The notes beneath the pieces are model-generated. The model ran no database searches, had not been told where the DNA came from, and worked only from the letters and a program-made list of their open reading frames with translations. A stretch of 64,000 nucleotides of DNA from contig NZ_JADQDO010000002.1 in NCBI RefSeq assembly GCF_015694465.1, forward strand, positions 434,001 to 498,000, read 5' to 3'. This DNA is from Microvirga alba. GTDB lineage: Bacteria; Pseudomonadota; Alphaproteobacteria; Rhizobiales; Beijerinckiaceae. A program made the translations under genes and the position numbers. Position 1 is the stretch's first letter; every line of letters starts with the position of its first letter. Of the stretch, positions 34,882-44,397 are shown in pieces.

Positions 34882-36435
34882 CTACTTCTTCTTACCGAAC
34901 GGGAAGCCGCCGAGGCCCGGCAACCCGGGGATCTTCGGTCCGCCAAGGCCCGGAAGTCCGGGCAGCCCTGAGCCCTTGCCGCCGAGGCCCGCCGGCATCG
35001 GGGGAAGGCCGCCACCGCCGCCGCCCATCTGCTTCTGCATCGCTTCGATCTGCTCCGGCGTCGGCTGGGGCATGCCGCCCATGCCGCCACCGAGACCGAA
35101 CATCTTGCCGAGCGCGCCAGCCATGCCCTTGCCCTTGCCGCCACCCATCATCTTCATGACGTCGGCCATCTGGCGATGCATTTTCAGAAGCTTGTTGACG
35201 TCCTCGACCTTGGTGCCGGAGCCCGCCGCGATGCGCTTTTTGCGCGACGCTTTCAGCACGTCGGGATTGCGGCGCTCTTGCACGGTCATGGAATCGATGA
35301 TCGCGCGCTGGCGCTTGATGACCCGGTCATCGAGATTGGCGTTTTCCAACTGCGACTTCATCTTGGCGATGCCGGGCAGCATGCCGAGCATGCCGCCGAT
35401 GCCGCCGATCTTTTCCATCTGCGCCAGCTGATCGCGCAGATCCTCCAGGTCGAACTTGCCCTTGCGCATCTTCTCGGCGATGCGAAGCGCCTTCTCCTGG
35501 TCGAAGTTTTCCGCGGCCTTCTCGACGAGGGAGACGATGTCGCCCATGCCGAGGATGCGGCTGGCGACGCGCGAGGGATGGAATTCCTCCAGCGCATCGA
35601 CCTTTTCACCCGTGCCGATGAGCTTGATCGGCTTACCCGTGACGGCGCGCATGGAGAGCGCCGCACCGCCGCGCGCATCGCCGTCCATGCGGGTCAGCAC
35701 GATGCCGGTGACGCCGAGGCGCTGATCGAAGGCGCGCGCGGTGTTGACCGCGTCCTGGCCGGTGAGCGCATCGGCGACGAGCAGAACCTCGTGCGGGTCG
35801 GTGGCCGCCTTGACCTCGGCGGCCTCCAGCATCAAGCCTTCATCGACCGTGACGCGGCCCGCCGTGTCGAGCATGACCACGTCGTAGCCGCCGAGCCGCG
35901 CGGCTTCCATGGCGCGCCGGGCGATCTGCACGGCGGATTGTCCGGCGACGATCGGCAGCGTGTCGACGCCGACCTGTTTGCCCAGAACCGCGAGCTGCTC
36001 CATGGCCGCCGGGCGGCGGGTATCAAGGGAAGCAAGCAGGACCTTCCGCTTCTCGCGGTCGGTCAGACGCTTGGCGATCTTGGCGGTGGTCGTCGTCTTA
36101 CCCGAACCCTGCAAGCCCACCATGAGGATGGCGACGGGCGGGGCGGCATTGAGGTCGATGACTTCCGCATCCGCGCCCAGCATCTCGACGAGCTGGTCGT
36201 GGACGATCTTGACCACCTGCTGGCCGGGGGAGACCGACTTGATGACCTCCGCGCCGACCGCGCGGGCGCGCACCTTGTCGGTGAACGAGCGCACGACCTC
36301 GAGCGCAACGTCGGCCTCGAGCAGGGCGCGGCGGACTTCGCGAAGCGCGGCATTGACATCCTCCTCCGTCAGCGCGCCGCGGCGCGTGAGAGAGTTGAGA
36401 ATGCCGGAAAGTTTGTCGGAAAGGCCGTCGAACAT
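34882..36435 (-). CDS. ffh: Signal recognition particle protein Ffh
   Basis: 517 residues. N domain, GTPase G1 GLQGSGKTTT, DTRRPAAMEQL, DTAGR and TRMDGDARGG motifs, then the Met-rich M domain that binds 4.5S RNA and signal sequences, ending in a long Gly/Pro/Met-rich tail and FGKKK. Targets nascent membrane proteins to FtsY, encoded at 42158. First large gene of the rpsP-rimM-trmD operon. Confidence 0.98.
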   Translation of the reverse strand: MFDGLSDKLSGILNSLTRRGALTEEDVNAALREVRRALLEADVALEVVRSFTDKVRARAVGAEVIKSVSPGQQVVKIVHDQLVEMLGADAEVIDLNAAPPVAILMVGLQGSGKTTTTAKIAKRLTDREKRKVLLASLDTRRPAAMEQLAVLGKQVGVDTLPIVAGQSAVQIARRAMEAARLGGYDVVMLDTAGRVTVDEGLMLEAAEVKAATDPHEVLLVADALTGQDAVNTARAFDQRLGVTGIVLTRMDGDARGGAALSMRAVTGKPIKLIGTGEKVDALEEFHPSRVASRILGMGDIVSLVEKAAENFDQEKALRIAEKMRKGKFDLEDLRDQLAQMEKIGGIGGMLGMLPGIAKMKSQLENANLDDRVIKRQRAIIDSMTVQERRNPDVLKASRKKRIAAGSGTKVEDVNKLLKMHRQMADVMKMMGGGKGKGMAGALGKMFGLGGGMGGMPQPTPEQIEAMQKQMGGGGGGLPPMPAGLGGKGSGLPGLPGLGGPKIPGLPGLGGFPFGKKK

Positions 36436-36437
36436 GC

Positions 36438-36653
36438 TTATTCAATTCCCTTCGCGATCGGCGGCACGCCACGCTGGGTGAACGCGCCCTCAAAATGGTC
36501 AACGGCGGCCCTGAACTTGTCGCGGCAACCCGGATTGCAGAAGCCGACGACCGCGCCGCGATAGAGGGTGAGCGAATCCGCCGCGATCGGCTTTCCCGAC
36601 CACGGGCAGGTCTCGTTGACCGCATCCTCAATCCGCAACGTGTCGTCCGACAT
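36438..36653 (-). CDS. Small zinc-ribbon (TRASH/YHS-like) protein
   Basis: 71 residues. Cysteines in ETCPWSGKPI and GFCNPGCRDKF, with SLTLYRGAVV in between, form the C-x(n)-C-x3-C pattern of TRASH/YHS-like metal-binding modules. Its stop is 2 bp from the ffh start, so it is translated from the same mRNA. Role unknown; a metal sensor or chaperone is possible. Confidence 0.8.
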   Translation of the reverse strand: MSDDTLRIEDAVNETCPWSGKPIAADSLTLYRGAVVGFCNPGCRDKFRAAVDHFEGAFTQRGVPPIAKGIE

Positions 36654-37026
36654 CCGTCACCATTTCCTCTACAGAGAGCAAAGACCAAGAGCGCCCGAGG
36701 GCGCATCGCGCTGTCGGACGTTGACCTCCAGCCTCTCGGGCTGGTCGGCGGCTCAAAGGGCTCGCTCTACAGATTTGAGGGCAGGACGTAAGAGAGAAAC
36801 ACGGCAAAGTCAAGGAAAGGGCGAACGAGACCGTGCCTCTGCCCGAAATCTGGACCCGAACTCAGCTCACTTCGTGGGCGATATAACAGCCGTGTCCCGG
36901 AACGCCGATCTGGGTCGCCCGGCCACGGTTCGATTTGCAACAATGACACGAGAATGAATTGCCAGCACCTTGTCGAAGCGCCCCTGAATCCCCACGCTTA
37001 GAACTTCGCTTGGACCCTGCCTTTTC
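36654..37026. other. Intergenic region without recognised features
   Basis: 373 bp between the ffh operon (leftward) and the MBL hydrolase gene (rightward). Both promoters should lie here. Reading frames are short with poor composition. No clear hairpin or repeat was identified apart from GCGCCC/GGGCGC at about 36692-36706. Confidence 0.4.
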
Positions 37027-38049
37027 ATGAAGAGCATCATCCTCAGAGCCCTCAGCCGCCCCCGCGCGAGTAATCCCTATTACAAGGGCCCAGTCTCAGA
37101 CCATTTCGACGGAATGCGGTTCTTTTCCCGCGCGCAAGGGGTGGACAAGCGCCCCGAGGAGGTCCTGCGCTGGCAGCAGGAGCGCAAGCCGACGCCCTGG
37201 CCTCAAAACTTTCCGAGCCCGTTCCAGGACAAGCCCCCGGCCGAGGTATCGGGCCTGCGCAGTGTGCTCATCGGCCATGCCTCGTTCCTGATCCAGGTGG
37301 CCGGGCTCAACATTCTCACCGATCCGGTGTTTTCCAAACGCGCAAGCCCGCTCTCCTTCGCCGGACCGAAGCGGGTCAACCCGCCCGGCATCGCGCTCGA
37401 CGATCTGCCGCCGATCCATGCGGTGCTGATCACCCATAACCATTACGACCATCTCGACCTCGCGGCCTTAAAGCGGATCTGGAAAAAGCACCGGCCGCGC
37501 CTCATCGCCCCGCTCGGGAACGACACAATCATCCGCGCCCGCCATCCGGAGATGCAGGTCGAAACCGGGGATTGGGGACAGTCGGTCGATCTCGGGAACG
37601 GCGTCCGCGCTCATTTCACCCCCGCTTATCACTGGTCCGCGCGGGGCTTGCGCGACCGGCGCATGGCGCTCTGGTGCGCCTATGTGCTCACCACGCCCTC
37701 CGGCGTCATTTACCATGTGGGCGATACGGGCTTCGGCGACGGGCAGATTTTTCGCGACGTGCGGCAGCTTTTCGGCGCTCCGCGTCTCGCGCATCTCCCC
37801 ATCGGAGCCTACGAGCCGCGCTGGTTCATGCAGCCGCAGCACATGAACCCGGAAGATGCGGTGCGCGCCTTTGAGATCCTCGGAGCCGAGCAGGCGCTGG
37901 GCCACCATTGGGGCACGTTCCGCCTCACCGACGAGGGCGTCGAGGAGCCACCGGAAGCCCTGGCGGCCGCGTTGCGGGAAGCGGGTCTCTCAAGCGGCCG
38001 ATTCAAGCCCCTGCGCCCCGGCGAGGCCTGGTCTCACTCCTTGGGCTGA
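37027..38049 (+). CDS. MBL-fold metallo-hydrolase (UlaG/NAPE-PLD-like)
   Basis: 340 residues. The zinc site ITHNHYDHLD (HxHxDH), an early IGHASFLIQ strand, VGDTGFGD and a late GHHWGTFRL histidine pattern match the branch of metallo-beta-lactamase-fold enzymes that includes NAPE-phospholipase D and UlaG. Likely a cytoplasmic or membrane-associated phosphodiesterase or lactonase; the N-terminal YKGPVSDHFDG segment is typical of the NAPE-PLD-like group. Its last 16 bp overlap the 3' end of the next, convergent gene. Confidence 0.9.
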   Translation: MKSIILRALSRPRASNPYYKGPVSDHFDGMRFFSRAQGVDKRPEEVLRWQQERKPTPWPQNFPSPFQDKPPAEVSGLRSVLIGHASFLIQVAGLNILTDPVFSKRASPLSFAGPKRVNPPGIALDDLPPIHAVLITHNHYDHLDLAALKRIWKKHRPRLIAPLGNDTIIRARHPEMQVETGDWGQSVDLGNGVRAHFTPAYHWSARGLRDRRMALWCAYVLTTPSGVIYHVGDTGFGDGQIFRDVRQLFGAPRLAHLPIGAYEPRWFMQPQHMNPEDAVRAFEILGAEQALGHHWGTFRLTDEGVEEPPEALAAALREAGLSSGRFKPLRPGEAWSHSLG

Positions 38050-38879
38050 ACGTAGATGTTCACTTCCAGGTTGGTGTCCGCGGAATCGGTGAGCTCGCTC
38101 ACATATTCCTCGATGAAGGCGTCCTTCGACACGATGTCCTTGGCGTCGAGATAGGCCGTGATCGTCTCGTAGGTGCCGTCGATCTCCTCGTAGGCATCCT
38201 TGTGCACGAAGCGGAAGGCCTTGCCCTCGGGGGTCTTGCCGAACTTGATGTCAGGCGTCAGCTCGCTCTTGCCCTCGGGGACTTGCGCGACCGGAATCAT
38301 CGCGTCGAAGCGGAAACCCTTGTCATCCGTGTGGACGAAGACCGTCACCGGTCGTCCGCTGGGCGCGACGCCCGCCTTCTTCAGCTCATCCTCGATCTTG
38401 CGGAAGGCGTTCTTCAACGTGTTGAAGCCCTCCTCCCAGGTCACGGTGCCGGACAGGATCGCCGACGGCTTCGCGACGAGCACGCCCTCCTCCACATTGG
38501 TCGGATCGCCCGGGCCCGGAAACAGGGTTGAAGGCGCAGCCGTAACGGGAGCAGGAGCCGGGCTCGCGGGAGCCGCCGGGGCGGGCGTGGGCTGCGCGGT
38601 GACGGGCGGCTGGGGCTGGGCCGGAGCGGCGGGTGCGGCCGGCGCAGGACTCGGAGGCGTCTGCGCCTGGGTCACGGGAGGCTGTTGCGCGGGATGCTCA
38701 GCCGCCGGGGCGGGCGTTGCCGGGGGTGTTGCCGCCTGAGCCGGGGCTGCGGCGGGTGCCGGAGCCGGTGTGGCCGGCGCGGCCAGCGGCGCGGATTCCA
38801 CCGCGGGCGGCGTCTGCGCGAAAGCCGAGCCGGTCGAGAGGGCGAGGAGAACAACCAGAGAAGAAGAGCGCAGCCGCAT
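38034..38879 (-). CDS. Secreted protein with Pro/Ala-rich linker and GyrI-like domain
   Basis: 281 residues. Signal peptide (1-20, ending GSAFA), a 95-residue Pro/Ala/Gln linker (about 21-115), and a C-terminal domain of about 150 residues (TVTWEEGFNTLKNAFRKIE, VFVHTDDKGFRF, YETITAYLDAKD) resembling GyrI-like/SRPBCC effector-binding folds. ATG at 38879 has GAGG about 10 bp upstream. Probably periplasmic, with the linker spanning part of the envelope. Ligand unknown. Confidence 0.82.
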   Translation of the reverse strand: MRLRSSSLVVLLALSTGSAFAQTPPAVESAPLAAPATPAPAPAAAPAQAATPPATPAPAAEHPAQQPPVTQAQTPPSPAPAAPAAPAQPQPPVTAQPTPAPAAPASPAPAPVTAAPSTLFPGPGDPTNVEEGVLVAKPSAILSGTVTWEEGFNTLKNAFRKIEDELKKAGVAPSGRPVTVFVHTDDKGFRFDAMIPVAQVPEGKSELTPDIKFGKTPEGKAFRFVHKDAYEEIDGTYETITAYLDAKDIVSKDAFIEEYVSELTDSADTNLEVNIYVQPKE

Positions 38880-39045
38880 GAAAAGATGCCTCACCCGCGA
38901 ATCAAAAAAGACGGTGTTGGAGAACAGCATAGGAGGCTTTTTTGACAGCGGCGAGATGCCTCAAACGGATCTGTGGAGGACGCTCGCGGCGAACTACGTC
39001 CTTTCCCCCTCGCGATTTGGCGAATTTTGAGCCATATACGGCCCC

Positions 39046-39930
39046 ATGAGCGCCCTTGCGAACCGCCGTTTCCTCAAAATGAACGGTCTCGGCAACGAGA
39101 TCACCGTGCTCGATCTGCGCGGCACGCCGTTGCGCGTGAGCGCCGTGGAAGCGCGCGCCATCGCGGCCGATCCGTGCTCGCATTTCGACCAGTTGATGGT
39201 GCTGCATGACCCCGTCACGCCGGGGACCGACGCCTCCATGCGGATCTACAACACCGACGGCTCCGAATCCGGCGCCTGCGGCAACGGCACCCGCTGCGTC
39301 GCCTGGGCCATGGTGGCCGACCCGGTGATGCGCCGCCCCTCGGCGAAGGGGCTCGTTCTCGAAACCAAGGCCGGGCTTCTGCCCGTCGAGCGCGTCTCCG
39401 AGACGGTGTTCACCGTCGATATGGGGTCTCCCGGCCTCGCCTGGACCGACATCCCCTTGCGCGATCCGCAATCCGACACCCGCGCCATCGACATCGATAC
39501 CCGCATGGCCGATGCGCCGGAGCTGACGAAGCCCTCCGCCGTCAGCATGGGCAACCCGCACATCATTTTCTGGGTCAAGGACGCGACGGCCTACGACCTG
39601 CCGCGCATTGGCCGCGTGTTCGAACACGACGCCATGTTCCCGGAAAAGGCCAATATCTCGCTCGCGCAAATCATCAGCCCTGACCACATTCTCCTGCGCG
39701 TCTGGGAGCGCGGCGCGGGGCTGACCCGCGCCTGCGGTTCGGCCGCCTGCGCCACGCTTGTCGCGGCATCGCGAAAAGGGCTGACCGGCCGCAAGGCGAC
39801 GCTCTCGCTTCCCGGCGGCGATCTTCTGATCGAATGGCGGGAAAGTGACGGCCATGTGCTCATGACCGGGCCGACCGAATTCGAGCACGAGGGCGTGTTC
39901 TCGCCCGCCCTGTTTGCCGGCGCGGCCTGA
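39046..39930 (+). CDS. dapF: Diaminopimelate epimerase
   Basis: 294 residues. The two catalytic cysteines are in [10 protein letters not shown] and [11 protein letters not shown], and [10 protein letters not shown] is the conserved N-terminus. Interconverts LL- and meso-diaminopimelate for lysine and peptidoglycan. Overlaps mtaB by 1 bp (TGATG). Confidence 0.97.
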   Translation: MSALANRRFLKMNGLGNEITVLDLRGTPLRVSAVEARAIAADPCSHFDQLMVLHDPVTPGTDASMRIYNTDGSESGACGNGTRCVAWAMVADPVMRRPSAKGLVLETKAGLLPVERVSETVFTVDMGSPGLAWTDIPLRDPQSDTRAIDIDTRMADAPELTKPSAVSMGNPHIIFWVKDATAYDLPRIGRVFEHDAMFPEKANISLAQIISPDHILLRVWERGAGLTRACGSAACATLVAASRKGLTGRKATLSLPGGDLLIEWRESDGHVLMTGPTEFEHEGVFSPALFAGAA

Positions 39931-41183
39931 TGGCGGTCGAGGTCGTCACCTTCGGCTGCCGGCTCAATATCGTCGAGTCGGAGACGATGCAGCGTCACGC
40001 CGAGGAGGCGGGGCTTGGCGATGTCATCATCGTCAACACCTGCGCCGTGACGGCGGAAGCGACCCGCCAGGCGCGCCAATCGATCCGCCGCATCGCGCGC
40101 GAAAAGCCCGACGCCCGCATCGTCGTCACCGGCTGCGCGGCTCAGGTCGAGCCGGAAACCTTCGCCTCCATGCCGGAAGTGGCGCAGGTCGTTGGCAACC
40201 ACGAAAAGATGAAGGCCGAGACCTGGTCGGGATTGCGGGATTTCGGCACCGTCGCGTCAGAAAAAATTCTCGTCAACGACATCATGGCGGTGAAGGAAAC
40301 CGCCATGCACCTGATCGACGGCCTGCGCGGCCACACGCGCGCCTTCGTGCAGGTGCAGAACGGCTGCGATCATCGCTGCACCTTCTGCATCATCCCTTAC
40401 GGGCGCGGCAATTCGCGCTCGGTGCCCATGGGCGCGGTGGTCGAGCAGGTGCGCACCCTTGTCGAGCACGGCTCGCGCGAGGTGGTGCTGACCGGCGTCG
40501 ACATCACCAGCTACGGCGCGGATCTGCCCGGTGCGCCGAGACTCGGCGCGCTGGTGAAAAGCCTTTTGCGCCATGTGCCGGAGCTGGAACGCTTACGCAT
40601 CTCCTCCATCGATTCCGTCGAGGCGGATGACGACCTTCTCGACGCCATCGCCAACGACCATCGCCTGATGCCGCATCTGCATCTCTCATTGCAGGCGGGC
40701 GACGACATGATTTTGAAGCGCATGAAGCGCCGCCATTCCCGCGCCGACGCCATCCGCTTCTGTGACACGGTTCGAAAGCTTCGCACCGACATGGTGTTCG
40801 GAGCCGACATCATCGCGGGCTTTCCGACGGAAACCGAGGAGATGTTCTCCCGCTCCCTCGCCATCGTCGAGGAATGCGGCCTGACGCATCTGCACGTCTT
40901 CCCCTTCTCGCCCCGCCCCGGCACGCCCGCCGCGCGCATGCCGCAAGTGGCCCGCGACGTGGTGAAGGACCGCGCCCGCCGCTTACGCGAACGCGGCGAG
41001 ATTGCTCTCCTGAAACATCTCGACGCGGAAGTCGGCCAACCCCGCAACGTGCTGACCGAGCGCGGCGGCGTCGGCCGGACGGAAGGCTTTACGCTGGTGC
41101 GCTTTTCCTCGCCGGTCGAGCCGGGCGAGATCCGCCCGGTCACGATTGCCGGGCATGACGGGCGGGATCTGGTGGCAGCCTAG
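39930..41183 (+). CDS. mtaB: tRNA (t6A37) methylthiotransferase MtaB
   Basis: 417 residues. UPF0004 domain with TFGCRLN and NTCAVTAEA cysteines plus TGCAAQ, radical SAM cluster CDHRCTFCIIP (CxxxCxxC), and a C-terminal TRAM-like domain (HLDAEVGQPRNVLTERGG). Adds a methylthio group to t6A37 in tRNAs reading ANN codons. Translationally coupled to dapF. Confidence 0.95.
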   Translation: MAVEVVTFGCRLNIVESETMQRHAEEAGLGDVIIVNTCAVTAEATRQARQSIRRIAREKPDARIVVTGCAAQVEPETFASMPEVAQVVGNHEKMKAETWSGLRDFGTVASEKILVNDIMAVKETAMHLIDGLRGHTRAFVQVQNGCDHRCTFCIIPYGRGNSRSVPMGAVVEQVRTLVEHGSREVVLTGVDITSYGADLPGAPRLGALVKSLLRHVPELERLRISSIDSVEADDDLLDAIANDHRLMPHLHLSLQAGDDMILKRMKRRHSRADAIRFCDTVRKLRTDMVFGADIIAGFPTETEEMFSRSLAIVEECGLTHLHVFPFSPRPGTPAARMPQVARDVVKDRARRLRERGEIALLKHLDAEVGQPRNVLTERGGVGRTEGFTLVRFSSPVEPGEIRPVTIAGHDGRDLVAA

Positions 41184-41224
41184 CGAAGCCGCCATTCCGG
41201 GGCCCGCTTGAGCGGAACCCGCTT

Positions 41225-42103
41225 TTAACCTCCAGACGATCCCGGATCGGCCACGCCGTCCGGGATGACGCCGAGGGTCACGCCGCAGGCCTGAACCCGC
41301 TCGCGCATATGCTCCGGCACCGGCGCTTCCACCGTGATCGGCGCTTTCTTCGGATAGAGCGGCACCGTCACCGCGCGAGCGTGGAGGTGCAGGCCGGGAC
41401 CGCCGAAGCGCGGGGCCGTGCCGTAGATCGGATCGCCCAGGATCGGGAAGCCGGACGCGGCGCAATGGACGCGAAGCTGATGGGTTCGGCCCGTGATGGG
41501 GCGCAGTTCGAGCAGCGTGAGGCGCGACCGATTCCCCTCCCCGTCGCCGGGAGGGGTTAAGGGTGGGGGTGTCGGCGCTCCATTCTGAGAGGTCGCACTC
41601 TCACTCCCCTCTCCAGCTCTCCTCCACAAGGGGGGAGAGGGCATCGCAGCGCTTCCAGCGCCCTGCCCGCTAGCGGTGAGGCTTCGCCCCAACACCCGCC
41701 ACTTGGTCAAGGAAGGCTGCCCCTTCGGATCGACCTTCATCCACCAGCCCCGATCGGGGGATTTCGGGGCGAGCGGCAGATCGATCTCGCCCTCGTCACC
41801 GTCCGGCCCGCCCTCGACCACGGCCCAATAGACCTTGTCGATTTCGTTACGCTTGAACATTTCGTTCAGGCGCGCGAGCGCCTTGGCGTGGCGGCCGAGG
41901 ATCAGGCAGCCGGAAGTGTCCTTGTCGAGCCGGTGCGCGGCTTCCGGCCGCCGGGGCAGGCCGAAGCGCAAGGCATCGAGGTGGTGGGTCAGGGTCTCGC
42001 CACCTTTCGGGCCCGGATGCACCGGCAAACCGGCAGGCTTGTTGATCACGAGCATCAGGGCATCGCGATACAGCAACTTCGACACTATCTCTTCCGCATT
42101 CAT
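41225..42103 (-). CDS. RluA-family pseudouridine synthase with in-frame repeat insertion
   Basis: 292 residues. NKPAGLPVHPGPKGG, catalytic Asp in EAAHRLDKDTSGCLIL, KVYWAVVEG and the C-terminal LRPITGRTHQLRVHCAA are diagnostic. Between KWRVLGRS and LTLLELRPITG, where homologues have a short connection, sits a 35-40-residue Pro/Gly/Ser-rich stretch encoded by a palindromic repeat (41534-41641). The insertion lies at a surface turn before the last strands, so the enzyme may still fold. ATG 42103 is chosen; the longer frame covers antisense of ftsY. Target uridine unknown. Confidence 0.92.
   Translation of the reverse strand: MNAEEIVSKLLYRDALMLVINKPAGLPVHPGPKGGETLTHHLDALRFGLPRRPEAAHRLDKDTSGCLILGRHAKALARLNEMFKRNEIDKVYWAVVEGGPDGDEGEIDLPLAPKSPDRGWWMKVDPKGQPSLTKWRVLGRSLTASGQGAGSAAMPSPPLWRRAGEGSESATSQNGAPTPPPLTPPGDGEGNRSRLTLLELRPITGRTHQLRVHCAASGFPILGDPIYGTAPRFGGPGLHLHARAVTVPLYPKKAPITVEAPVPEHMRERVQACGVTLGVIPDGVADPGSSGG
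41534..41641 (-). repeat. Palindromic repeat inside the pseudouridine synthase frame
   Basis: On the minus strand it starts CCCTCTCCCCCCTTGTGGAG and ends with the hairpin CCCCTCCCGGCGACGGGGAGG. Its two-hairpin layout is like the copies at 23853 and 34011, but with a different core (ACCCCCACCCTTAACC), so it is a related subfamily. The reading frame of the enzyme passes through it. Confidence 0.8.
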
Positions 42104-42157
42104 GAGGCCTCGGCTATCGAGGCTCGACGAGCAAAGCAAGAGGCATGACGAGACCCC

Positions 42158-43336
42158 ATGACAGAGACGAAGCCTGACAAGCCCGGATTCCTGTCCCGCC
42201 TCTTCGGGCGTCAGGCGGAACCATCGACTGACGCCGCGCCCCTGCCCGAGGTTCCGCTCGCCAATGCGGCCGAGGAGCTTGTCGCCGTCCCGCCGACGGT
42301 CGCGTCCGCGTCTCCGGATCTGGCGCCCTACCAAAAGCTCCCCGAGGAGCTGGCAGGCGCGGATCTGCAGCCGGTCGAAAACGCCGCACCCGAAGTCGCG
42401 CCTGCCGAGCCGCGCGGCTGGTGGCAGCGTCTCACGCAGGGGATGCGCCGCACCTCCTCCTCCCTGTCGGAGAGCGTCACGAGCCTGTTCACCAAGCGCA
42501 AGCTCGACGCGGCGACGCTGGAAGACCTCGAAGACGCCCTGGTCCAGGCCGATCTCGGTGTCCAGACCGCCATGCAGATCACGCAAGCGATCTCGTCGGG
42601 TCGCTACAACAAGGAAATCGCGCCCGAGGAGGTGAAGGCCATTCTCGCGAGCGAGGTGGAAAAGACCCTCGCCCCCGTGGCCCTGCCCCTGACACTCGAT
42701 CGCTCGAAGAAGCCCTTCGTCATCCTGATGGTGGGCGTCAACGGCGCGGGGAAAACCACGACCATCGGCAAGCTCGCGCAAAAATTCCGCGCCCAAGGCT
42801 TGAGCGTGATGCTCGCCGCCGGCGACACTTTCCGCGCCGCCGCCATCGAGCAACTGAAAGTCTGGGGTGAGCGCGTCGGCGCGCCGGTGCTCGCCCGCGA
42901 GCAGGGCTCCGACGCGGCGGGCCTCGCCTACGATGCCTTGCAGGAGGCGAAAGCGAATGGCTCCGACGTGCTGCTCATCGACACGGCAGGCCGGTTGCAG
43001 AACAAGGCCGGGCTCATGTCGGAGCTCGAAAAGATCGTCCGCGTGATCAAGAAATTCGACGCCATCGCGCCCCATGCCACGCTTCTCGTGCTCGACGCCA
43101 CGGTCGGCCAGAACGCCATGAGCCAGGTGGAGCTGTTTCAGAAAGCCGCAGGCGTCACCGGCCTCGTCATGACCAAGCTCGACGGCACCGCGCGCGGCGG
43201 CATTCTCGTGGCGCTCGCCGCGAAATTCGGGCTCCCTGTCCACTTCATCGGTGTTGGCGAGGGCGTTGAAGACCTGGAGCCCTTCGCGGCAAGGGATTTC
43301 GCCCGCGCCATTGCCGGGTTAGAAGAGACTGCATGA
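42158..43336 (+). CDS. ftsY: Signal recognition particle receptor FtsY
   Basis: 392 residues. A variable acidic N-terminus (1-90), N domain, then GTPase motifs [33 protein letters not shown] and [10 protein letters not shown]. Binds Ffh at the membrane and releases the ribosome to the translocon. Overlaps the septation protein gene by 4 bp (ATGA). Confidence 0.97.
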   Translation: MTETKPDKPGFLSRLFGRQAEPSTDAAPLPEVPLANAAEELVAVPPTVASASPDLAPYQKLPEELAGADLQPVENAAPEVAPAEPRGWWQRLTQGMRRTSSSLSESVTSLFTKRKLDAATLEDLEDALVQADLGVQTAMQITQAISSGRYNKEIAPEEVKAILASEVEKTLAPVALPLTLDRSKKPFVILMVGVNGAGKTTTIGKLAQKFRAQGLSVMLAAGDTFRAAAIEQLKVWGERVGAPVLAREQGSDAAGLAYDALQEAKANGSDVLLIDTAGRLQNKAGLMSELEKIVRVIKKFDAIAPHATLLVLDATVGQNAMSQVELFQKAAGVTGLVMTKLDGTARGGILVALAAKFGLPVHFIGVGEGVEDLEPFAARDFARAIAGLEETA

Positions 43337-43932
43337 CCGATCAAAAGCGCCTCCCTCCCCTTCTCAAGCTCGCGCTCGAACTCGGGCCGCTGGCCCTGTT
43401 CTTCTTCGCCAATGCTTATGCGGACAAGTTCGGCTATGCGGACAACCAACGCATCTATGCGGCGACCGCGCTCTTCATCGTGGCGACGGTCGCAGCGCTC
43501 GCCATCAACTACGCGCTGATCCGCAAATTGCCGATCATGCCTATGGTGTCGGGCGTGGTGGTGGTGGTGTTCGGCGGGCTGACGCTTGCCTTGCAGAACG
43601 ACATCTTCATCAAGCTCAAGCCCACCATCGTGAACACGCTGTTCGGCGTGCTGCTCCTCGGTGGCCTCTATTTCCGCAAGCCCCTGCTCCAGATCGTCCT
43701 CGATAGCGTGTTCGAACTCACCGACGAGGGTTGGCGCAAGCTCACGCTTCGCTGGGCCGCGTTCTTCTTCGTGCTCGCCGCGTTGAACGAAATCGTCTGG
43801 CGCACCCAGACCACGGATTTCTGGGTCAGCTTCAAGGTTATGGGTATCATGCCGCTGACGATCGTCTTCGCAATCGCGCAAACGCCGCTGTTGATGCGGT
43901 ATGACGCGAGCAAGAAGGCGGAAGAGGCTTAG
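43333..43932 (+). CDS. Septation protein A / YciB family membrane protein
   Basis: 199 residues, about five membrane segments. [37 protein letters not shown] and [18 protein letters not shown] are hallmarks of the YciB/IspZ family. Inner-membrane protein implicated in cell-envelope integrity and septation. Coupled to ftsY, a pairing seen widely in Rhizobiales. Confidence 0.95.
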   Translation: MTDQKRLPPLLKLALELGPLALFFFANAYADKFGYADNQRIYAATALFIVATVAALAINYALIRKLPIMPMVSGVVVVVFGGLTLALQNDIFIKLKPTIVNTLFGVLLLGGLYFRKPLLQIVLDSVFELTDEGWRKLTLRWAAFFFVLAALNEIVWRTQTTDFWVSFKVMGIMPLTIVFAIAQTPLLMRYDASKKAEEA

Positions 43933-43942
43933 AAAACGATCC

Positions 43943-43999
43943 AAGCGCGATAAGGCGCGGGTCGCCGCTCTGACGGCAGCCGAATTCGTCGTCATCTAA
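43943..43999 (+). pseudogene. RTX C-terminal tail remnant
   Basis: The 18 codons before TAA 43997 read K-R-D-K-A-R-V-A-A-L-T-A-A-E-F-V-V-I, closely matching the last residues of the RTX protein at 54139 (MTAAEFFVI). No RTX repeats or start precede it, and the septation gene ends just upstream in another frame. A terminator with the same stem as those of two intact RTX genes follows 24 bp later. Best read as the relic of a deleted RTX gene. Confidence 0.65.
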
Positions 44000-44023
44000 G
44001 GCGGCTGATTATCTCGATCTTGG

Positions 44024-44054
44024 GCCCCGGCAGCGAACCTGCCGGGGCTTTTTT
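44024..44054 (+). terminator. RTX-type terminator after the tail remnant
   Basis: Stem GCCCCGGCAG/CTGCCGGGGC, loop CGAAC, then six T. The stem is identical to those after the RTX genes at 25531 and 54139. It now probably ends the ftsY-septation transcript. Confidence 0.88.
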
Positions 44055-44341
44055 GTTGGGTTGATCGGAGCCCCTGATCCCTGACAACACAATCTTGAGA
44101 CGGTAAGGGACCTTGCGCAGCGGCCGGCAATGACGGCGGCTCCTTTCGGGCTTTCGGGCGCGCACCTTCGAGGGCAGCCGGAAATCGGCAAAGCCTTCGG
44201 TCGCGCCGATCGCGGCCTAGGCGTGGGGCCCCATGATCCCGCTCGAATCCGATAGATCCGCAATCCCACGCAACCTCGCGAATGCACTCCGCGAATACGG
44301 CGCCGTTGCCGAGGTCTTAGGGATGTCGACCCACCGGGCAC

Positions 44342-44389
44342 GTTGTCCACCAAGCCCTTCTGACAGCAGCTAGCTTCTTCGTCATTTAA
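44342..44389 (+). pseudogene. Second RTX C-terminal tail remnant
   Basis: The 15 codons before TAA 44387 read V-V-H-Q-A-L-L-T-A-A-S-F-F-V-I, again the RTX family tail. An isolated AGNDGG reading at about 44123-44140 could be a decayed nonapeptide. No open frame links them, so this is a relic at most. The 44055-44341 stretch between the two remnants holds nothing else recognisable. Confidence 0.5.
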
Positions 44390-44397
44390 GCAAAACA

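Noticed and set aside
42104..43243. N-terminal extension of the pseudouridine synthase frame
   Set aside because: The extra 380 codons are antisense to ftsY; ATG 42103 gives the normal family N-terminus.
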